In this document: positions 44,868-58,865 of the stretch, one piece after another | Position numbering within the stretch: position 1 is the first letter of the stretch | Layout: each line of letters opens with the position of its first letter | Assembly: GCA_022579005.1 (NCBI GenBank) | Contig: MU401605.1 | Location: 33,042 to 97,041 of the forward strand | Source of the DNA: Poronia punctata | Taxonomy: Eukaryota; Ascomycota; Sordariomycetes; Xylariales; Xylariaceae | Direction of reading: 5' to 3' | DNA length: 64,000 nt | Notes under the pieces: generated by a model | The model's input: only the letters and a program-made list of their open reading frames with translations | Databases searched by the model: none | Told to the model about the DNA's origin: nothing | Position numbers and translations under genes: made by a program

Positions 44868-45370
44868 ACTTTATAGGTTTATAACAGCGCAGGTTTTTTA
44901 ACTTAGTTAAATTTTTTTTTTTTTTTCTATATAGACTATATTACCTACGCGCCCTACCTTGCACTACTACAACCTACACTACTATATTAATCTACTTTAT
45001 AAGTTTATAATAGCGTAGGTTTTTTAACTTAGTTAAATTTTTTTTTTTTTTTTATATAGACTACATTACTTACGCGCCCTACCTTATACTACCGCAACTT
45101 ACACTACTATATTAATCTACTTTATAGGTTTATAATAGCGCAGGTTTTTTAACTTAGTTAAATTTTTTTTTTTTTTTAATATAGACCACATTACCTACGC
45201 GCCCTACCTTGTACTACTACAACCTACACTACTATATTAATTTACTTTATAAGTTTATAACAGCGCAGGTTTTCTAACTTAGTTAAATTTTTTTTTTTTT
45301 TTTTATATAAACCACATTACTTGCACGCTTTACCTTACACTACTACAACCTACACTACTATATTTTTTAA
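44868..45370. repeat. Tandem array, four copies of a ~125-bp unit
   Basis: gcgcagg/gcgtagg followed by ttttttaacttagttaaa starts at 44887, 45013, 45138 and 45263 (spacing 126, 125, 125). Each unit also has a long T-run, 'acgcgccctacctt' and 'actactacaacctacactac'. Copies differ mostly by C/T transitions, and the array keeps more GC than its flanks. Confidence 0.9.
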
Positions 45371-45578
45371 CTTTTAAGTTAAAACTTATACTTTATATAG
45401 CTAATTAAAATATATAATATATATTTTTATTATTTTAACTTTTATTATAATATTGTCTTTATTAATATTTTTTAAAAGTTATATAGCTAGTATTACGTTT
45501 ACTGCTGCTATAAAAATCTATACTTTAATTGTTTATCTTTTTATTAGGCCTTTAGCCTTTTTATTATATATTAGTTAA

Positions 45579-45850
45579 ATTATATATTGCTACCTTTATA
45601 AAACTTTGCTTTTATATTGCTAATATATTATAGCCTTTATTTTATATAGCCTATTAAGCAGGTTATATATTGCTACCTTTATAAAACCTTGCTTTTATAT
45701 TGCTAATATATTATAGCTTTTATTTTATATAGCTTATTAAGTAAGTTATATGTTGCTACCTTTATAAAACCTTGCTTTTATATTGCTAATATATTATAGC
45801 TTTTATTTTATATAGCTTATTAAGCAGGTTATATATTATTACCTTTATAA
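45579..45850. repeat. Tandem array, ~83-bp unit, about three and a half copies
   Basis: gctacctttataaaac recurs at 45589, 45672 and 45755, with a fourth degenerate start at 45838 (spacing 83). A diverged copy lies near 46780. Confidence 0.9.
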
Positions 45851-46062
45851 GTATTTACTTTTATATTAAAGTTTTAAAAACTAAAAATAATAATAACAGC
45901 AGTAAAGTAAAAGTAAAAATTTTAATATAGCAACAACCTTAGCATACTTAAGCTTTTATATAAAAATAAAGGGGCTAAAGTTAATACTAGCAATATAAAA
46001 CATTAAAAATAAATTAAAAAAACGAAGTTAAAAAACTTAATAGCACAATTAAAGTTTTTAAA

Positions 46063-46520
46063 GAAAATATTAAAAAACTTTAAGCTAAAGTTTAAAAACT
46101 TAAAAAAAAACTTTAAAAAATATTTAAGCAAGTAAAAAGAAAATATTAAAAAACTTTAAGCTAAAGTTTAAAAACTTAAAAAAAAACTTTAAAAAATACT
46201 TAAGCAAGTAAGAAGAAAATATTAAAAAACTTTAAGCTAAAGTTTAAAAACTTAAAAGAAAACTTTAAAAAATACTTAAGTAAGTAAAAAGAAAATATTA
46301 GAAAACTTTAAGCTAAAGTTTAAAAACTTAAAAAAAAACTTTAAAAAACACTTAAGTAAGTAAAAAAAAAATATTAAAAAACTTTAAGCTAAAGTTTAAA
46401 AACTTAAAAAAAAACTTTATTAAAAAACACTTAAGTAAGTAAAAAAAAGATATTAAAAAACTTTAAGCTAAAGTTTAAAAACTTAAAAAGAAACTTTATT
46501 AAAAAATACTTAAGCAAATA
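46063..46520. repeat. Tandem array, 76-bp unit, six copies
   Basis: ctttaagctaaagttt recurs at 46078, 46154, 46230, 46306, 46382 and 46461 (spacing 76 four times, then 79). The unit is rich in aaaaac/ctttaa words. If C-to-T changes are mentally undone it could have coded a Lys/Gln/Leu coiled coil, but 76 is not a multiple of three. Confidence 0.92.
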
Positions 46521-47389
46521 AAAGTTAGTAATATTTACTTTTATTTTAAGCTAACGCTATGCTTTTTTTTTATTAAGTACTAATTATTTTTTAGCTATAA
46601 AGTATATTAATAAAAAAGTTACTTAATACTTTTAATAATATAAAAACTAAAGCAAATTATAAGTTATATAAAGAAATTTATAACTAAGCATATAAGCAAG
46701 GCATTATATTTTAAAATTTTAAAAATATTTATTTAGATTTAAAAATAAATATAATATATTATTTATTTTACTTTTTGTTTTATATAGCTTATTAAGCAGA
46801 TTATATATATTATATCTTTTATAAGTTTCTACTTTAATATATTTTTATTATATTTATATTGTTGCCTTTATAATATTAAATTTATTTTTTATTATTAAAA
46901 TAATGCATTTTTTTACCTTATAGTGCCTATTTCTTACTTATTATTTTATTAGTTATATATATATATATTATCTATTTAATAGCATAGCAATTATATTTTA
47001 CTAAAAGTATTTTAAAGTTAAAAATATAAACTAATTAAATACGCTAATTATAATACTTAATTAACTTTTATTTTATACTATTTTACTTTATTTTAAGTAT
47101 ATTAAAATATATTTAAAATATATAACTAAAAAAAAAGTAAGCTACTATAAAACTTATACTTTTAATATTACTAACTTGTTATAAAGATAGCATAAAAAAG
47201 CAGCAATATTTTTATAAACTAATATAATTGCTATGCTATTAAATAAATAGCTTTTAATTTTATTTTGTTTATTTATAGCGTTTATATTATTATTTTTTAA
47301 TAATACTTACTTTAAAATTAAAAAGTAAGTATATTGTTTTATTTTATATTATAAACCTTTACTTTTACTAGTTTTGTTTATATTATTAC

Positions 47390-47610
47390 TTATATACAGC
47401 GCTTATTTTAATTTAGTTTATTAGTAGTTTTTATATTATAACCTTTATATAGCGCTTGCTTTAATTTACTTTATTAGTAGTTTTTATATTATAACTTTTA
47501 TATAGCGCTTGCTTTAATTTAGTTTATTAGTAGTTTTTATATTAAAACTTTTGTATAGCTTTTGCTTTAATATAGTTTTACTTTATATTATAACCTTTAT
47601 AGTACTGCTT
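47390..47610. repeat. Tandem array, 53-bp unit, four copies
   Basis: gcgcttgctttaattta and its variants recur at 47399, 47452, 47505 and 47558, an exact 53-bp period, each followed by 'ttattagtagtttttatatt' in the first three. Confidence 0.88.
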
Positions 47611-48220
47611 TTACTAGTTATGTGCATATTATAACTTTTACTTTTATTTAGCATATTATATATATAGTAGTTTACCTAGTTAAATATTTATTATAATTTT
47701 AATTTTAATATAAAGCAAATTTTAAATTACTACTATTAAAATATTTATTTATATTATTTTATATAAACTTTTTAATATAACTTTTTATTTATGCTAATAT
47801 TTATTTAAGTTATTTTATAACTATTATAATATTTAGCTTATTAATTACGTTTATATTATAACTATTATATATATTTAGCTTACTTAATAGTATAATTTTT
47901 TTAGTATTATAGCTAGCTTTTATATATAAGTACTTATTATTTAAGTGCACTTATACCTAAGCTTTTATATATATTTAAATTATTAGGCTTTTTAGTTATA
48001 AGGCCTTGTTTAATACTATAAGCGTATAATAAGCAGCTAGTTTATTAATATTTTTAAAATTAAGTTTTTTGCTTAGCTTAGTATGCTAGCTTATTTATTA
48101 GTTACCTTTTTTTACTATATTAATTTAAATTTACTTAAAAATTTTTAGCATTATTTTAAATATTTAGTATTTAAATTTATAGTTGCTACCTATTTTTACT
48201 AATATATATTATACTTTATT

Positions 48221-48262
48221 AAAAACTAAATATTTATAAGCACAATAAATATTTAGTTTTTT
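48221..48262. repeat. Dispersed AACTAAATATT hairpin, copy 1
   Basis: aaaaactaaatattta, a 9-bp loop, then taaatatttagtttttt. Same arms as the copies at 55.3, 56.7, 58.8, 60.2 and 62.8 kb. Confidence 0.85.
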
Positions 48263-49505
48263 ACTTTTTTTATAAACTTTTATATTTATTTATATACTGC
48301 TTTTTTACTAGTATATATATATATTTAGTTTAATATACTTTTATAACCTAAATATTTCTTATATATAGCTTTTTTATATTTTATATTTATTTTAATATAA
48401 TATATAATATTTAAAATATATTTTTAATTATTATTAATAATTAAAGTATATTATTAATAAATACCTTTATATTTATTATTATATATAATATTTAATATTA
48501 TTTTTAAAGTTTTTTAATATATTTTAGTTTAACTTTAAACTTTAAGCCTATTTACTACTAACTATACTAAATTTATAAAATTATTTTTATAATGTTTTTT
48601 TTTATAATTAGCTTAATTTTTTGCTTTATTGCTAGTATATTTAGCATTTTTTTAATTACTATATATATATATTAGTTTATTTATAACTACTAGTATATAA
48701 AAGTTATAAAAATTATATAATTTTTTTAAGTACTATGTTTATTTTAAATGCTAAACAATTTTATTGCTATTAAAAAAAAAAAAAGTAATAATAATTTGCT
48801 ACGCTTTATAAGTAAGCAATAAGCTTAAATTTCTACTTTTACGTTGTTTTAAGCTTTATTGCTACTATAATTTTATTTAATTTACTTATAATCTTTTATT
48901 TTATTAATTTTTACTAACTTTTTTAAAGTTTTTATTAATATTTTTAATATAGTTTATATTTTAGTTTTGTTTTGCTATATAATAATAAATATTTATAAAA
49001 ATAGTTTTTTTTTTACTTTACCCCTTTTTTTTTTTAATTATTACTATTTTTTTAGCTTTACTTTTAAGTTACTTAAAATAGTTTTATTTAACTTTTTTTT
49101 TACTTGTTATTATATATAGTTAACACTTTATAACTTTTTATTAGCTTATTTATTTAATTTTTAACTTAAAATAATAATTACTTTATATTGCTGCTTTATA
49201 TTATACTAAATATTATACTATATTTACTTACTTTATTTAATTTTAACTAACTTAGTAATCTAAGCTTAATTACTATTTTTTATTTATTTTTATTTATAGC
49301 TAATATATATATAAATATGCATTTTTTTAATAACTATACTACTTTATTATATTTAACCTATTTTTTTAGTTTTATTAATTACTTTTTACTTATATTTAAA
49401 AACACGCTTAGCTTTTTACTTAAAAACTACTAACTTTACTTTAACAATATTTTATTTTTTAAACTTGCTACTTTTAAGCTTAATAATAATAATAATAATA
49501 ATAAT

Positions 49506-50145
49506 ACTTAATTTTTTAAACTAGCTTTTTTTAAGCTTAATAAAAAAACATTTTTTAAACTTGCTTTTTTTAAGCTTAATAAAAGCTAGTCTTTTAAACT
49601 AGCCTTTTTTAGGCCTAATAAAAGCTAATCTTTTAAACTTGCTTTTTTTAGGCTTAATAAAGGCTAGTTTTTTAAACCTGCCCTTTTTAAGCCTAACAAA
49701 GGCCAGTTTCTTATACTTGCTTTTTTTAAGCCTAATAAAAGCTAATTTTTTAAACTTGCTTTTTTTAAGCTTAATAAAGGCTAATTTTTTAAACTTGCTT
49801 TTTTTAAGCTTAATAAAGGCTAATTTTTTAAACTTGCTCTTTTTAGGCCTAATAAAAGGCAGTTTTTTAAACCTGCTTTTTTTAGGCCTAATAAAGGGCA
49901 GTTTTTTAAACTTAGGCCTAATAAAAAGACATTTGCTAAACCTGCCTCTTTTAGGCTTAATAAAGGGCAGTTTTTTAAACCTGCCTTTTTTAAGCCTAAT
50001 AAAGGCCAATTTTTTAAACTTAAGCTTAATAAAAGGATATTTGCTAAACTTGCCCTTTTTAGGCCTAATAAAAGCTAGTTTTTTAAACTTAGGCTTAATA
50101 AAAAAACATTTGCTAAACTTGCTTTTTTTAAGCTTAACAAAGAAC
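49506..50145. repeat. Minisatellite, 39-bp unit, about 15 copies
   Basis: The unit is like cttgctttttttaagcttaa followed by taaaggctaattttttaaa (39 bp, 13 codons), with a few shortened units. The palindromic centre varies between AAGCTT, AGGCTT and AGGCCT, i.e. by transitions only. The period divisible by three leaves open frames on both strands (LFLSLIKANFLNL on plus, a Lys/Phe-rich one on minus). These are by-products of the repeat, not genes. Confidence 0.92.
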
Positions 50146-50439
50146 TATTATTGCTTACTTTACTAATATTTAATAAGTAATATAATTATAAGCCTTTATA
50201 AATAAAATAAAAAAAAAACTTATATTATAATAAAGTAGTTTAAATATAAAACAATAAAAAATTAAAGTATATATAAAATAAAAAGTAATTAAAGCAAACA
50301 ATAATAATTTTTTTTAAAAATTTATTAGCTTTAACTATTAGCTAGGCAATAATATACTTGCTTTACTTACTATTTTTATTATTATTATTTTTAAAAATAA
50401 TATATTTTTTAAAAACAATAGTAATAATATATTTTTTAA

Positions 50440-50880
50440 ATAAAACTACCTTATTAGTTTTAATAATATATCTTTTAAACATAACCTTTTTATTGCTTTT
50501 AATAATATATTTTTAAATAATAACAATAGCAACACCTTTTATAAACACAACTTTTTTATTACTTTAAATAATATACTTTTAAAAGATAATAGTAACAATA
50601 CTTTTTTTAAATACAACTTTTTTATTACTTTAAATAATATACTTTTAAAAAATAATAGCAACAATACCTTTTTTAAATATAACTTCTTTATTATTTTAAA
50701 TAATATACTTTTAAAAAATAATAATAATAATATATTTTTTAAATAAAACGCCCTAGTTAGTTTTAATAACATATTTTCTAAATATAATAGCTTTATTGTT
50801 TTAAAAAATATATTTTTTAAATATAATAGCTTTGTTATTTTAAATAGTTTACTTTTTAAAGCAAACTATACTAACCTTGC
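50440..50880. repeat. Tandem array, 66-bp unit, about six copies
   Basis: atatacttttaaaa recurs at 50571, 50637 and 50703 (spacing 66), with weaker copies on both sides. Each unit has 'aataatagcaacaatacctttttta'-like text (variants). Again an in-frame period, giving a short minus-strand open frame of no coding significance. Confidence 0.88.
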
Positions 50881-53800
50881 TAATAATTTATTACTTAAGT
50901 TATTTTTAAATTTTTTATATACTTAGTTAAAGTAGCGCTTTAATACTTTGCTTTTAATTAAATATAATTAAGTTTTTAGCTAACTTAAGTATATATATAT
51001 AAATAGCTACAATTATAATATATAATTTCTTTTTATATTAATTTAACTTTGTTTTGCTAATATAATATTTAAATATAAATAATGCTAAATATAAACATAA
51101 TAGTGCTTTTTTTAAAAAAGTTACTAAGTATTTTAAAAATATATATAAGCTTAACTTTATTATATTTTTTATTATAAATAATTTTTTTAAGCAATTAGCT
51201 ACTTAAAAAAAGGCAATATATAAACATTTAAATTATTTTAAATACTTTTATACGTTTTTTATAAGCGTTTTAGTAAGCACTTTATTATTTAATACTATAT
51301 TTAAAGTATTATAAGCTAAATTAAATAACTTATTAGTTACTTAGTATTATAATATTAATAGTTATATTATTTAGCTATGTTTGCTTTAAGCGTTTTTTAA
51401 CTTTTTTTTTTTTTTATTATACTTGCTACTTTTTATTACTTTTATTACTTAAAATACTTATTATACTTTTAAAAGTAAAGTACTTTATAAAATAAGCAAC
51501 ATATTGTTTAAAATTTTTAATTATTTTAAAAGCAATACTGTTTACTTTATATTTTTAAACGCGCTAGCATTACTTTTATATTAAACACTATATTTTATAT
51601 ATAAACGTTAAAAATAATTTATTAAAAATTATATTTTGCTAGCAATTAGGTTTTATATATGCTTTACTTTTTTTTTAAGCTACTTTATAAGTTTTAAACA
51701 AGCTAAAGCTAAAGTAAAAGCATATTATAATAATAATAACTTTAATTACTATATGCTTAACTATATTTATTTATAATATAGTATTGCTAATACTAAAATT
51801 GTAGCTTTTTAAAATGCGCTTATATATAATTATAATAATTATTTTTTTAGTTTTTTTTTTAACTTAATTTTTTTACTTTAAAAATATAATATTAAAAATA
51901 TTATTACTAGCTTAACTTATAAAAGCGTACTAAAAAAATTTTATAAAACTTTTTTTAAAGCTACTAACTTTATATATTTAAACTTAAGCTTAACTTAAGT
52001 AAATATTAAATTTTATAACGTTTTATATACTAACTAGCTACTACTTAATACTTTTAAGTTTTTTATATTTATTTATAAAGCTAAATGCTTTTTTATAATA
52101 GCTTTAAGTTTTAATAGCGCGTTTTAAAGCTTTACTTTATAGTAATATATATAATATATGTTTAAAAATATTAAGTTACTTAAACTAATTTAAAAATATA
52201 GCAAAATATAATAATTATAGCTAATATTATACTAGCTTAAAGCATATAATATTTATAAGCAACATTTATAAATATTAAATAAATACTATTACTTTTTTTA
52301 CTATGCTAAATTTAATAATTTTTCTTTTAAGTAGTTGCTTTATAATAAGTACTATAAAGCAAAAGTAAGTATTAATATATATAATAAATAACTGCTTAAT
52401 ATAAAATTTATAATTTAATAGTTTTAGTTATATAAGGCTTAATTATATAATATATTAGCAAACTTTTTAAGCGCTAACTATAAAACTTATTAAAAATGTT
52501 ATATTTTATAGTTTTATTTTATATTATTTATAAATGTTAGCAAGGCGCTATTTAATATTACTACGCGCTTTTTATTGCTTAATAATAGCCTAACTAAGCA
52601 TAATTTATTTTAGCTTATTTTAATTAAAGCTTTTAATAACTTTGTTTTATTTTTTGCTATATGCTTTATTAAGCTTATTAAAAAGCTTACTATTTTAGCT
52701 TAAAATAACTAAGCTAATTTAAAGATTGCTTTTATTAATTATAATAAAATAAGCGTTAACTTTTATATTAATTATATTTTGCTTACTTTTTTTTAACTAA
52801 CTTATATAAGGGCTATTTTATTTTAGTTTTTTTAGCTTTAAAACAAAAACTAAAAACTTTAATTAGCAAGCAAAACTTATTATTAACACTTATATAGCCT
52901 AGGTATAAAAAATATTATAAGCTGTTTTAATATGCTTTAATTACTAAAAAAGATAATATATGTTTTTATAGCTATTATTATATTTAATATTTATAAACTA
53001 CTTTGTTTATTTTTTTATTATTTGCTTAAAAGCTTTAGTTATAGCTATTTTAATTTAAAAAATGCTTTTAGCTAAGTAAAGGCCTAATTAATTTTTTAAA
53101 CTATAGTAAGCAATATTATTATAAAAATTTATACGTATTAAAAAATAAACAATTATACTAAAGCATTATAGCTTAAATCTAAGCTATTTTATTTATGCTT
53201 ATAGTTAATTATATAGCAATATAATTATAAGTTTTTAAAAGCGTACAAGTTATTATTAAAAAAGCTTAACAAGGTTATTGCTGCTATAATTAATAATGCT
53301 TTATATAAAAGCTTGCTTAATAATGCTACTAGCTATATATAAGTTATTACTTTGCTTAAGCTTATAAAGGTTTTTATTAAGCTATTTAAAGCTATAGGTT
53401 TTAAAAGGCCAGCTTTATATAAAAAACTTTAAAAAAAAAAGCTTTTAATAATCTTTTAAATAGCGGCTACTTAAAGTTACTATAGTTTTAAAAAGTATAA
53501 TAACGTTAATACTATAAATAAGGCCTATACTTAAGCGTTATATATAAATGCAATACTAAGTAATATAAATAAAACTATATTTTAAATAGCAAAGACTTTT
53601 ATATACTACTACTACAAAATAAATAAATAGTAGCAAAAAGCATTTATATACAATAAAAACAATTTTTATTTTAATATATTAACTTTAAATAACTAGAAAA
53701 TATATGCTTAAGTATATATAAGCGCATATATTTATATTATACTAAACTATAAAAAGGCTAAGTTTTTTTATATTTAAACTTAAAAGTAAAAGGAACTAAA

Positions 53801-55267
53801 ATTTAATTTTTTTAATATTAAATATTATATACTAAAACTTTTTAAAACTAATATACTAAACAAAAATATATATAATATAGCAATAGCAGCAGTAATATAT
53901 TTAATAATAACTACATTGCTATTATAAGTTTAAAAAGCATATAAATAAAAGTACTTAAAGCTTTTATATTATAGTTTAAAAGATTTTATTAATTTAGTAA
54001 AATTGCTTAAAAATTTTAAAATAATAATAAACTAAAAAGTTAATAACTATATTTTTTTATTTAAGCAACCTAGGTTAAAGTTAACAACTTAGCTAATAAA
54101 TATTTTTTTAAACGCAAAACGTGCGTTTTATATATATAGAAATTATATAAGAAAACAGTTTTAGCTTATTAAGTTATTATTATATAATAGTATACTATTT
54201 ATTATTATAATTAATAATAACTAAGTAAAGCATAAGCTAAAGTTTATAACTAAAAGATATATATATTTTAATATAGTAAAGAAAAAAAAAGTAATATATT
54301 TTTAATTAAAATTATAGCAAATAAAAGTTGCTAATAACTAAAAAAGCAAATAAGACTTATTATTAAATAAATTTATAAAAGCTTTTAAAATAGCTAAAAG
54401 TAACGTTTTAGCTTATAAAAGCTTTTATTATATAAATAATAATAAATTATAAAGTATTAATAATATTTTAGCTATATTAATATATATATTTAATAAATAA
54501 AATAAAAAGAAATAAGCAGGATATATAAGCAAAAAAAAGGCATTAAAAACTAAATATTTTTATAAGTAAGTATATAAGCGTAAGTTAGTATATATATTAG
54601 TAGCTTAAGTATATTTATAGTTTAGTTTTATTTAAAAACTAAATATTTATATATACGTTTTTTTAGCTATTATAACTTTTTAACTAACTATTTTTATTAT
54701 ATTTTTTTTTTAAACTTGCATTAAAACTTTATTATATAGCTATAAAAATATTTAGTTTTTTATTTTTATTTTTAAAAAAATAACATAGCGTTTTTTTAAA
54801 CTAATAATATAAGCAAAGTATTAGCAAACTTATAAAAAACAAAAAACGCGTTATTAAATGCTAAGCTAGCTAACGCGCTAAATGCTAAGCTAAAAAACGC
54901 GCTAAAAGCTAAGCTAAAAAACGTAATAAAAGCTAAGCTAAACAAAAAGCTTTTTTTTTTAAATTAAAATATATAAAAAGTAATTAAAAAGTACTAAATA
55001 AATTAGCTTAATTAGTATTTTAAATAAAATACTATTTTTAAAACAATAGCTTTGCTTTTTTATATTATAGTATTATAAAACGCTATAACTATTAAAAATA
55101 TAAAGCAGTTTATAAAAAACTTGCTAATTTATAATATATAAACTTTTTACGTAAAAAAGCATGCTTAAAAAGCTATTTTTATAATCTTTTTTACGCATTT
55201 TGCCTACTAAAATAAGTTTTACTTTTTTATTAACATATATAATATATTTTTTTTTATAAAAGCTTAT

Positions 55268-55307
55268 AAAAAACTAAATATTTATAACTTTATATATTTA
55301 ATTTTTT
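55268..55307. repeat. Dispersed AACTAAATATT hairpin, copy 2
   Basis: aaaaaactaaatattta, short loop, tatatatttaatttttt. One transition (C to T equivalent) has weakened the right arm. Confidence 0.8.
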
Positions 55308-56657
55308 ACCTACTTTTTTACTTACTTTATTAACTATTTTATAATATTAAATATGCTTTATAACTATTACTTTTTTTGCTTATAACTAGCTTAAAAAAAA
55401 AACTTAAACTTTATTACCTTTATAAAAATTGTATATATAATAAAAAAAATTGCTATTATTATTAACTTAACTTTATAAACAATAATTAATAAACTAAAAA
55501 CTTAACTTAAAAATAATAAATTACTAGGCAATATTATATATTTAAATATAGTAGCTACTTTGTACATTTTTTAATATAAAATGCTTATAATAAAAAGTAA
55601 AAAAAAAAAAAAAAAAAATTTAAATTTAACTAATATTTACTTACTAAGTATTAAAATACTTATAGCAGCATAAAAACTTATTAATACTTTTTTTATATAT
55701 TTTAAAATATATAAAAATAATACTTATTATATATTTTAAAGTATAGCTAGTAAAAACTAAGCTAAAGCTATTAGCTTTATTAAGTTTTAGTAGCATTATA
55801 AAATATTATAGTTTAATAGCAACTATAGTAATTAAAAATAATTAGCTTTATACTTAAAAGCTTTTATAATATTTTTTGCTAAAAATATAAGCTTATTTAA
55901 TATAAACAAGTTTACGCTAATAAAATTTAAAGTAGTAAAAATAAAAAGCAAAACTTTAAACAACCTTATTAATAATATTATTAGCATAACTAAAATAGCA
56001 AATATTAACTTTTTTTAGTATGCTTTTTATACTAAAGCAATAATATATAAGCTTTTTAATATTAATAAAAAAATTGCTAATATAACTAATTATAAAAAAA
56101 AAATAAAGCTATAGTTTATAAAAAACTTACTTATATAAACGTTTATAATTATAGCGCTTTATAAAAGCATTAATATGCTACCTTATATAAACAAAGCTAA
56201 TTTATAGTTTGTTTATAATTAAATTAAAGTATAAGTTAAATATTTTAAGCATAGTTATACTTTATTACTTTTAAAAAAAATTAATAATATTATAGTAATT
56301 AATATAGTTGTTTATTTAAAAAACGTTGCTTTAATTTTTACTTTAAATAAAATGTTTTTAAAATTTAGTTTAAAAAGCAAAAACGCTAATTTTAGTAATT
56401 TAAAAACAAAAAACTAAATAGTAATATATAAAAATCTTTTTATAATAAAAAGTAAAGCAAAAAAAAAAGTAAAAAACAAAAAAGAAAAATATAACTTTAT
56501 TACTTAGCAAACTAGTAGCAGCTTAACTAAGCAGCACTTAACTTTAAAAAAAGCTGCTAAGTAACTTAAACTTTTATAAAATAATATAAAAACTAGCTTT
56601 TAAACTAAAATAACTTATTACTTTTACTAAATTATTAGTACGTTTTATTACTTTACT

Positions 56658-56696
56658 AAAAACTAAATATTTATATTTTTTAAATATTTAGTTTTA
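56658..56696. repeat. Dispersed AACTAAATATT hairpin, copy 3
   Basis: aaaaactaaatattta, 7-nt loop (tattttt), taaatatttagtttta. The arms pair along nearly their whole length. Confidence 0.85.
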
Positions 56697-58825
56697 TATA
56701 TATTTTTTTTTAGCTTTATACTAACTTTTTTTATATAAACTAAATATTGCGTTTATTTTAAGCAAAATTACTATTTTTTTTAAATTTGCTTTTATTATAA
56801 ACAAATATAAAATAGGCAAAATAGTTATATATAGTAATATTGCTATATACTTTTATACTATAATATATAAAAACATACTTTTTAAAAACTAAATATTTAA
56901 GCTAATACTTATTTTTATTTTATTTTTTATTATTATGCAAACTTTTAACGCTTTATACGCATTTTTTCTTAATATATTAAATATATATTTAATATATAAA
57001 AATAACTAAACTAAACTAAAAAGTAATAAAAAAATAAAAGTACTTAATAAAAAAGCGTTAAAAGCTTTAATAAGCAGCTTAAAATTTAATAATTTAATAG
57101 TAAATATTACTTTATACTAATTTAAAAAACCTTTTATAACTTATATTTAATAAATATTTACTTTTATACTATACTTAAATATATTAATACTTTTTAAACT
57201 AGTAAAGTTATAATTATATTTTTTTTTATTACTTTTTATAGCAAATATAGCTTAAAAACTACTAAGGCATATAAATAGCTTACTATAAAAAAACAAAATA
57301 TTTATAGCCTTTTTAACCTTAATAACTATATATAAGCTTAAAACTTAAAGCTTTTTATACTATTTAAGTTTATTATAATAAATTTTAAATAAAAATTTAG
57401 TTTGCTTATAGTTAATAAAGCCTATACTTATAAAAATCTATTAAGTATAACATATAAACTTATTTATATAATTTATAAAAACGCTACCTTATTAAGCTTT
57501 GCTATACTTTTAATAAACTATTTTTAAAATATACTTAGTTATTTAAAAATTAAGTTTATAAACTTGCTAAACTTATTACTTTTTTTAAAAAACTTTAATA
57601 GCTTTTATTTATATTAAAAAACGCTTTTTTTTAACTTATTTATATGTTTTAGCTATTTACTTTACTTTAATATAGCTAAAATAAAATAAAACCTTAACTT
57701 AATTAGCTAGCTATTACTTATTAACTTTAATAACTTACAAATTATACTTAGTATAAAGGTTTTTACTAAAGCTTATAATAATAACTACTTTTAATAAACT
57801 TTATTACTTACTTTTTTTTTATATATAATAAAGTAATATTAGTAATTTTTTAACCTTTATAAATAAATAATTAGCTAGATTTATTAATAAGTTTTTTTTT
57901 ACTATAATATAAGCACTAAGGTAATAACCTTAATAAGTAAAAAAGTTATATTTAAAAATAATATACTTAAAGCCTAGTTTATAACTATTTATTTTTTATT
58001 AAATAAAAAAAGTTAGCATAAGTATATATTTTAGTTTAATAACTATATAAATAAGTTATTTATTATATTTTTAACTAAATTAATATTTAATATTATTAAA
58101 ATATAGTAAAACAAAATATATATTAATTAGTACTAATATAATAAATATAAAAAACTTTTAACTTTTAACTTTAGTATTTAGCGCAAACTAAATATTATTA
58201 TATTAAACTTAAATAACGTTAAGATTTTTTGCTTAAACAATAATTTTAAAAAAAATTTAAAAATAAATAGTAATAAAGTAATAATATATTTAGTTAGCTA
58301 AAATAAAAACAATATAAAAAATTATAATAATTTAAATAGTAAGCTAAATAGTAAGCTAAATAGTAAACTAAGTAATAATTTGCTTACTTTAATAAAGTTA
58401 AAAACTAAAAAACTTACTAATAAAAATAGCAACTTTAAGCTAGTTATTTTTATTATAAAAAAAGCTGTTATAATAAAAGTAAATAAAATTTAAAAACTAA
58501 TTATAAAAACAAAAAATAATAAAGTATAATTTATTTTTTATATTACTAATATAAACAATTAAGCAATATTGCTTATTAACTAAATTAGCTAGTTTTAGTT
58601 TATTATTAAGCATAGCTTACTACTTACATATTTTATAACATAAGTGCTTAACTATATTAATAAGCTGCGTAACTTTAAATATTTTTATTTTTTTAACTAT
58701 ATAGTTATTATAGTAAAGTTACTTTAAATATAGTAATAAGTATATTTATTAATTTTAATTTTTTTTTTTAAGCATAGTTTTACTTAACCTAACCTTAATA
58801 TTATTAATAATAATATTTGCTTTAT

Positions 58826-58865
58826 AAAAAACTAAATATTTATAGCTAAAATATTTAATTTTTTA
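58826..58865. repeat. Dispersed AACTAAATATT hairpin, copy 4
   Basis: aaaaaactaaatattta, loop containing agct, aaaatatttaatttttta. Confidence 0.8.

Noticed and set aside
46063..46520. CRISPR-like regular repeats
   Set aside because: Contiguous tandem units without unique spacers, in a eukaryotic AT-rich block.
49639..50166. 175-residue open frame on the plus strand (and 136 residues on the minus strand)
   Set aside because: It is produced by a 39-bp tandem repeat whose period is a multiple of three; no start context, no conserved domain, and it lies in gene-free AT-rich DNA.
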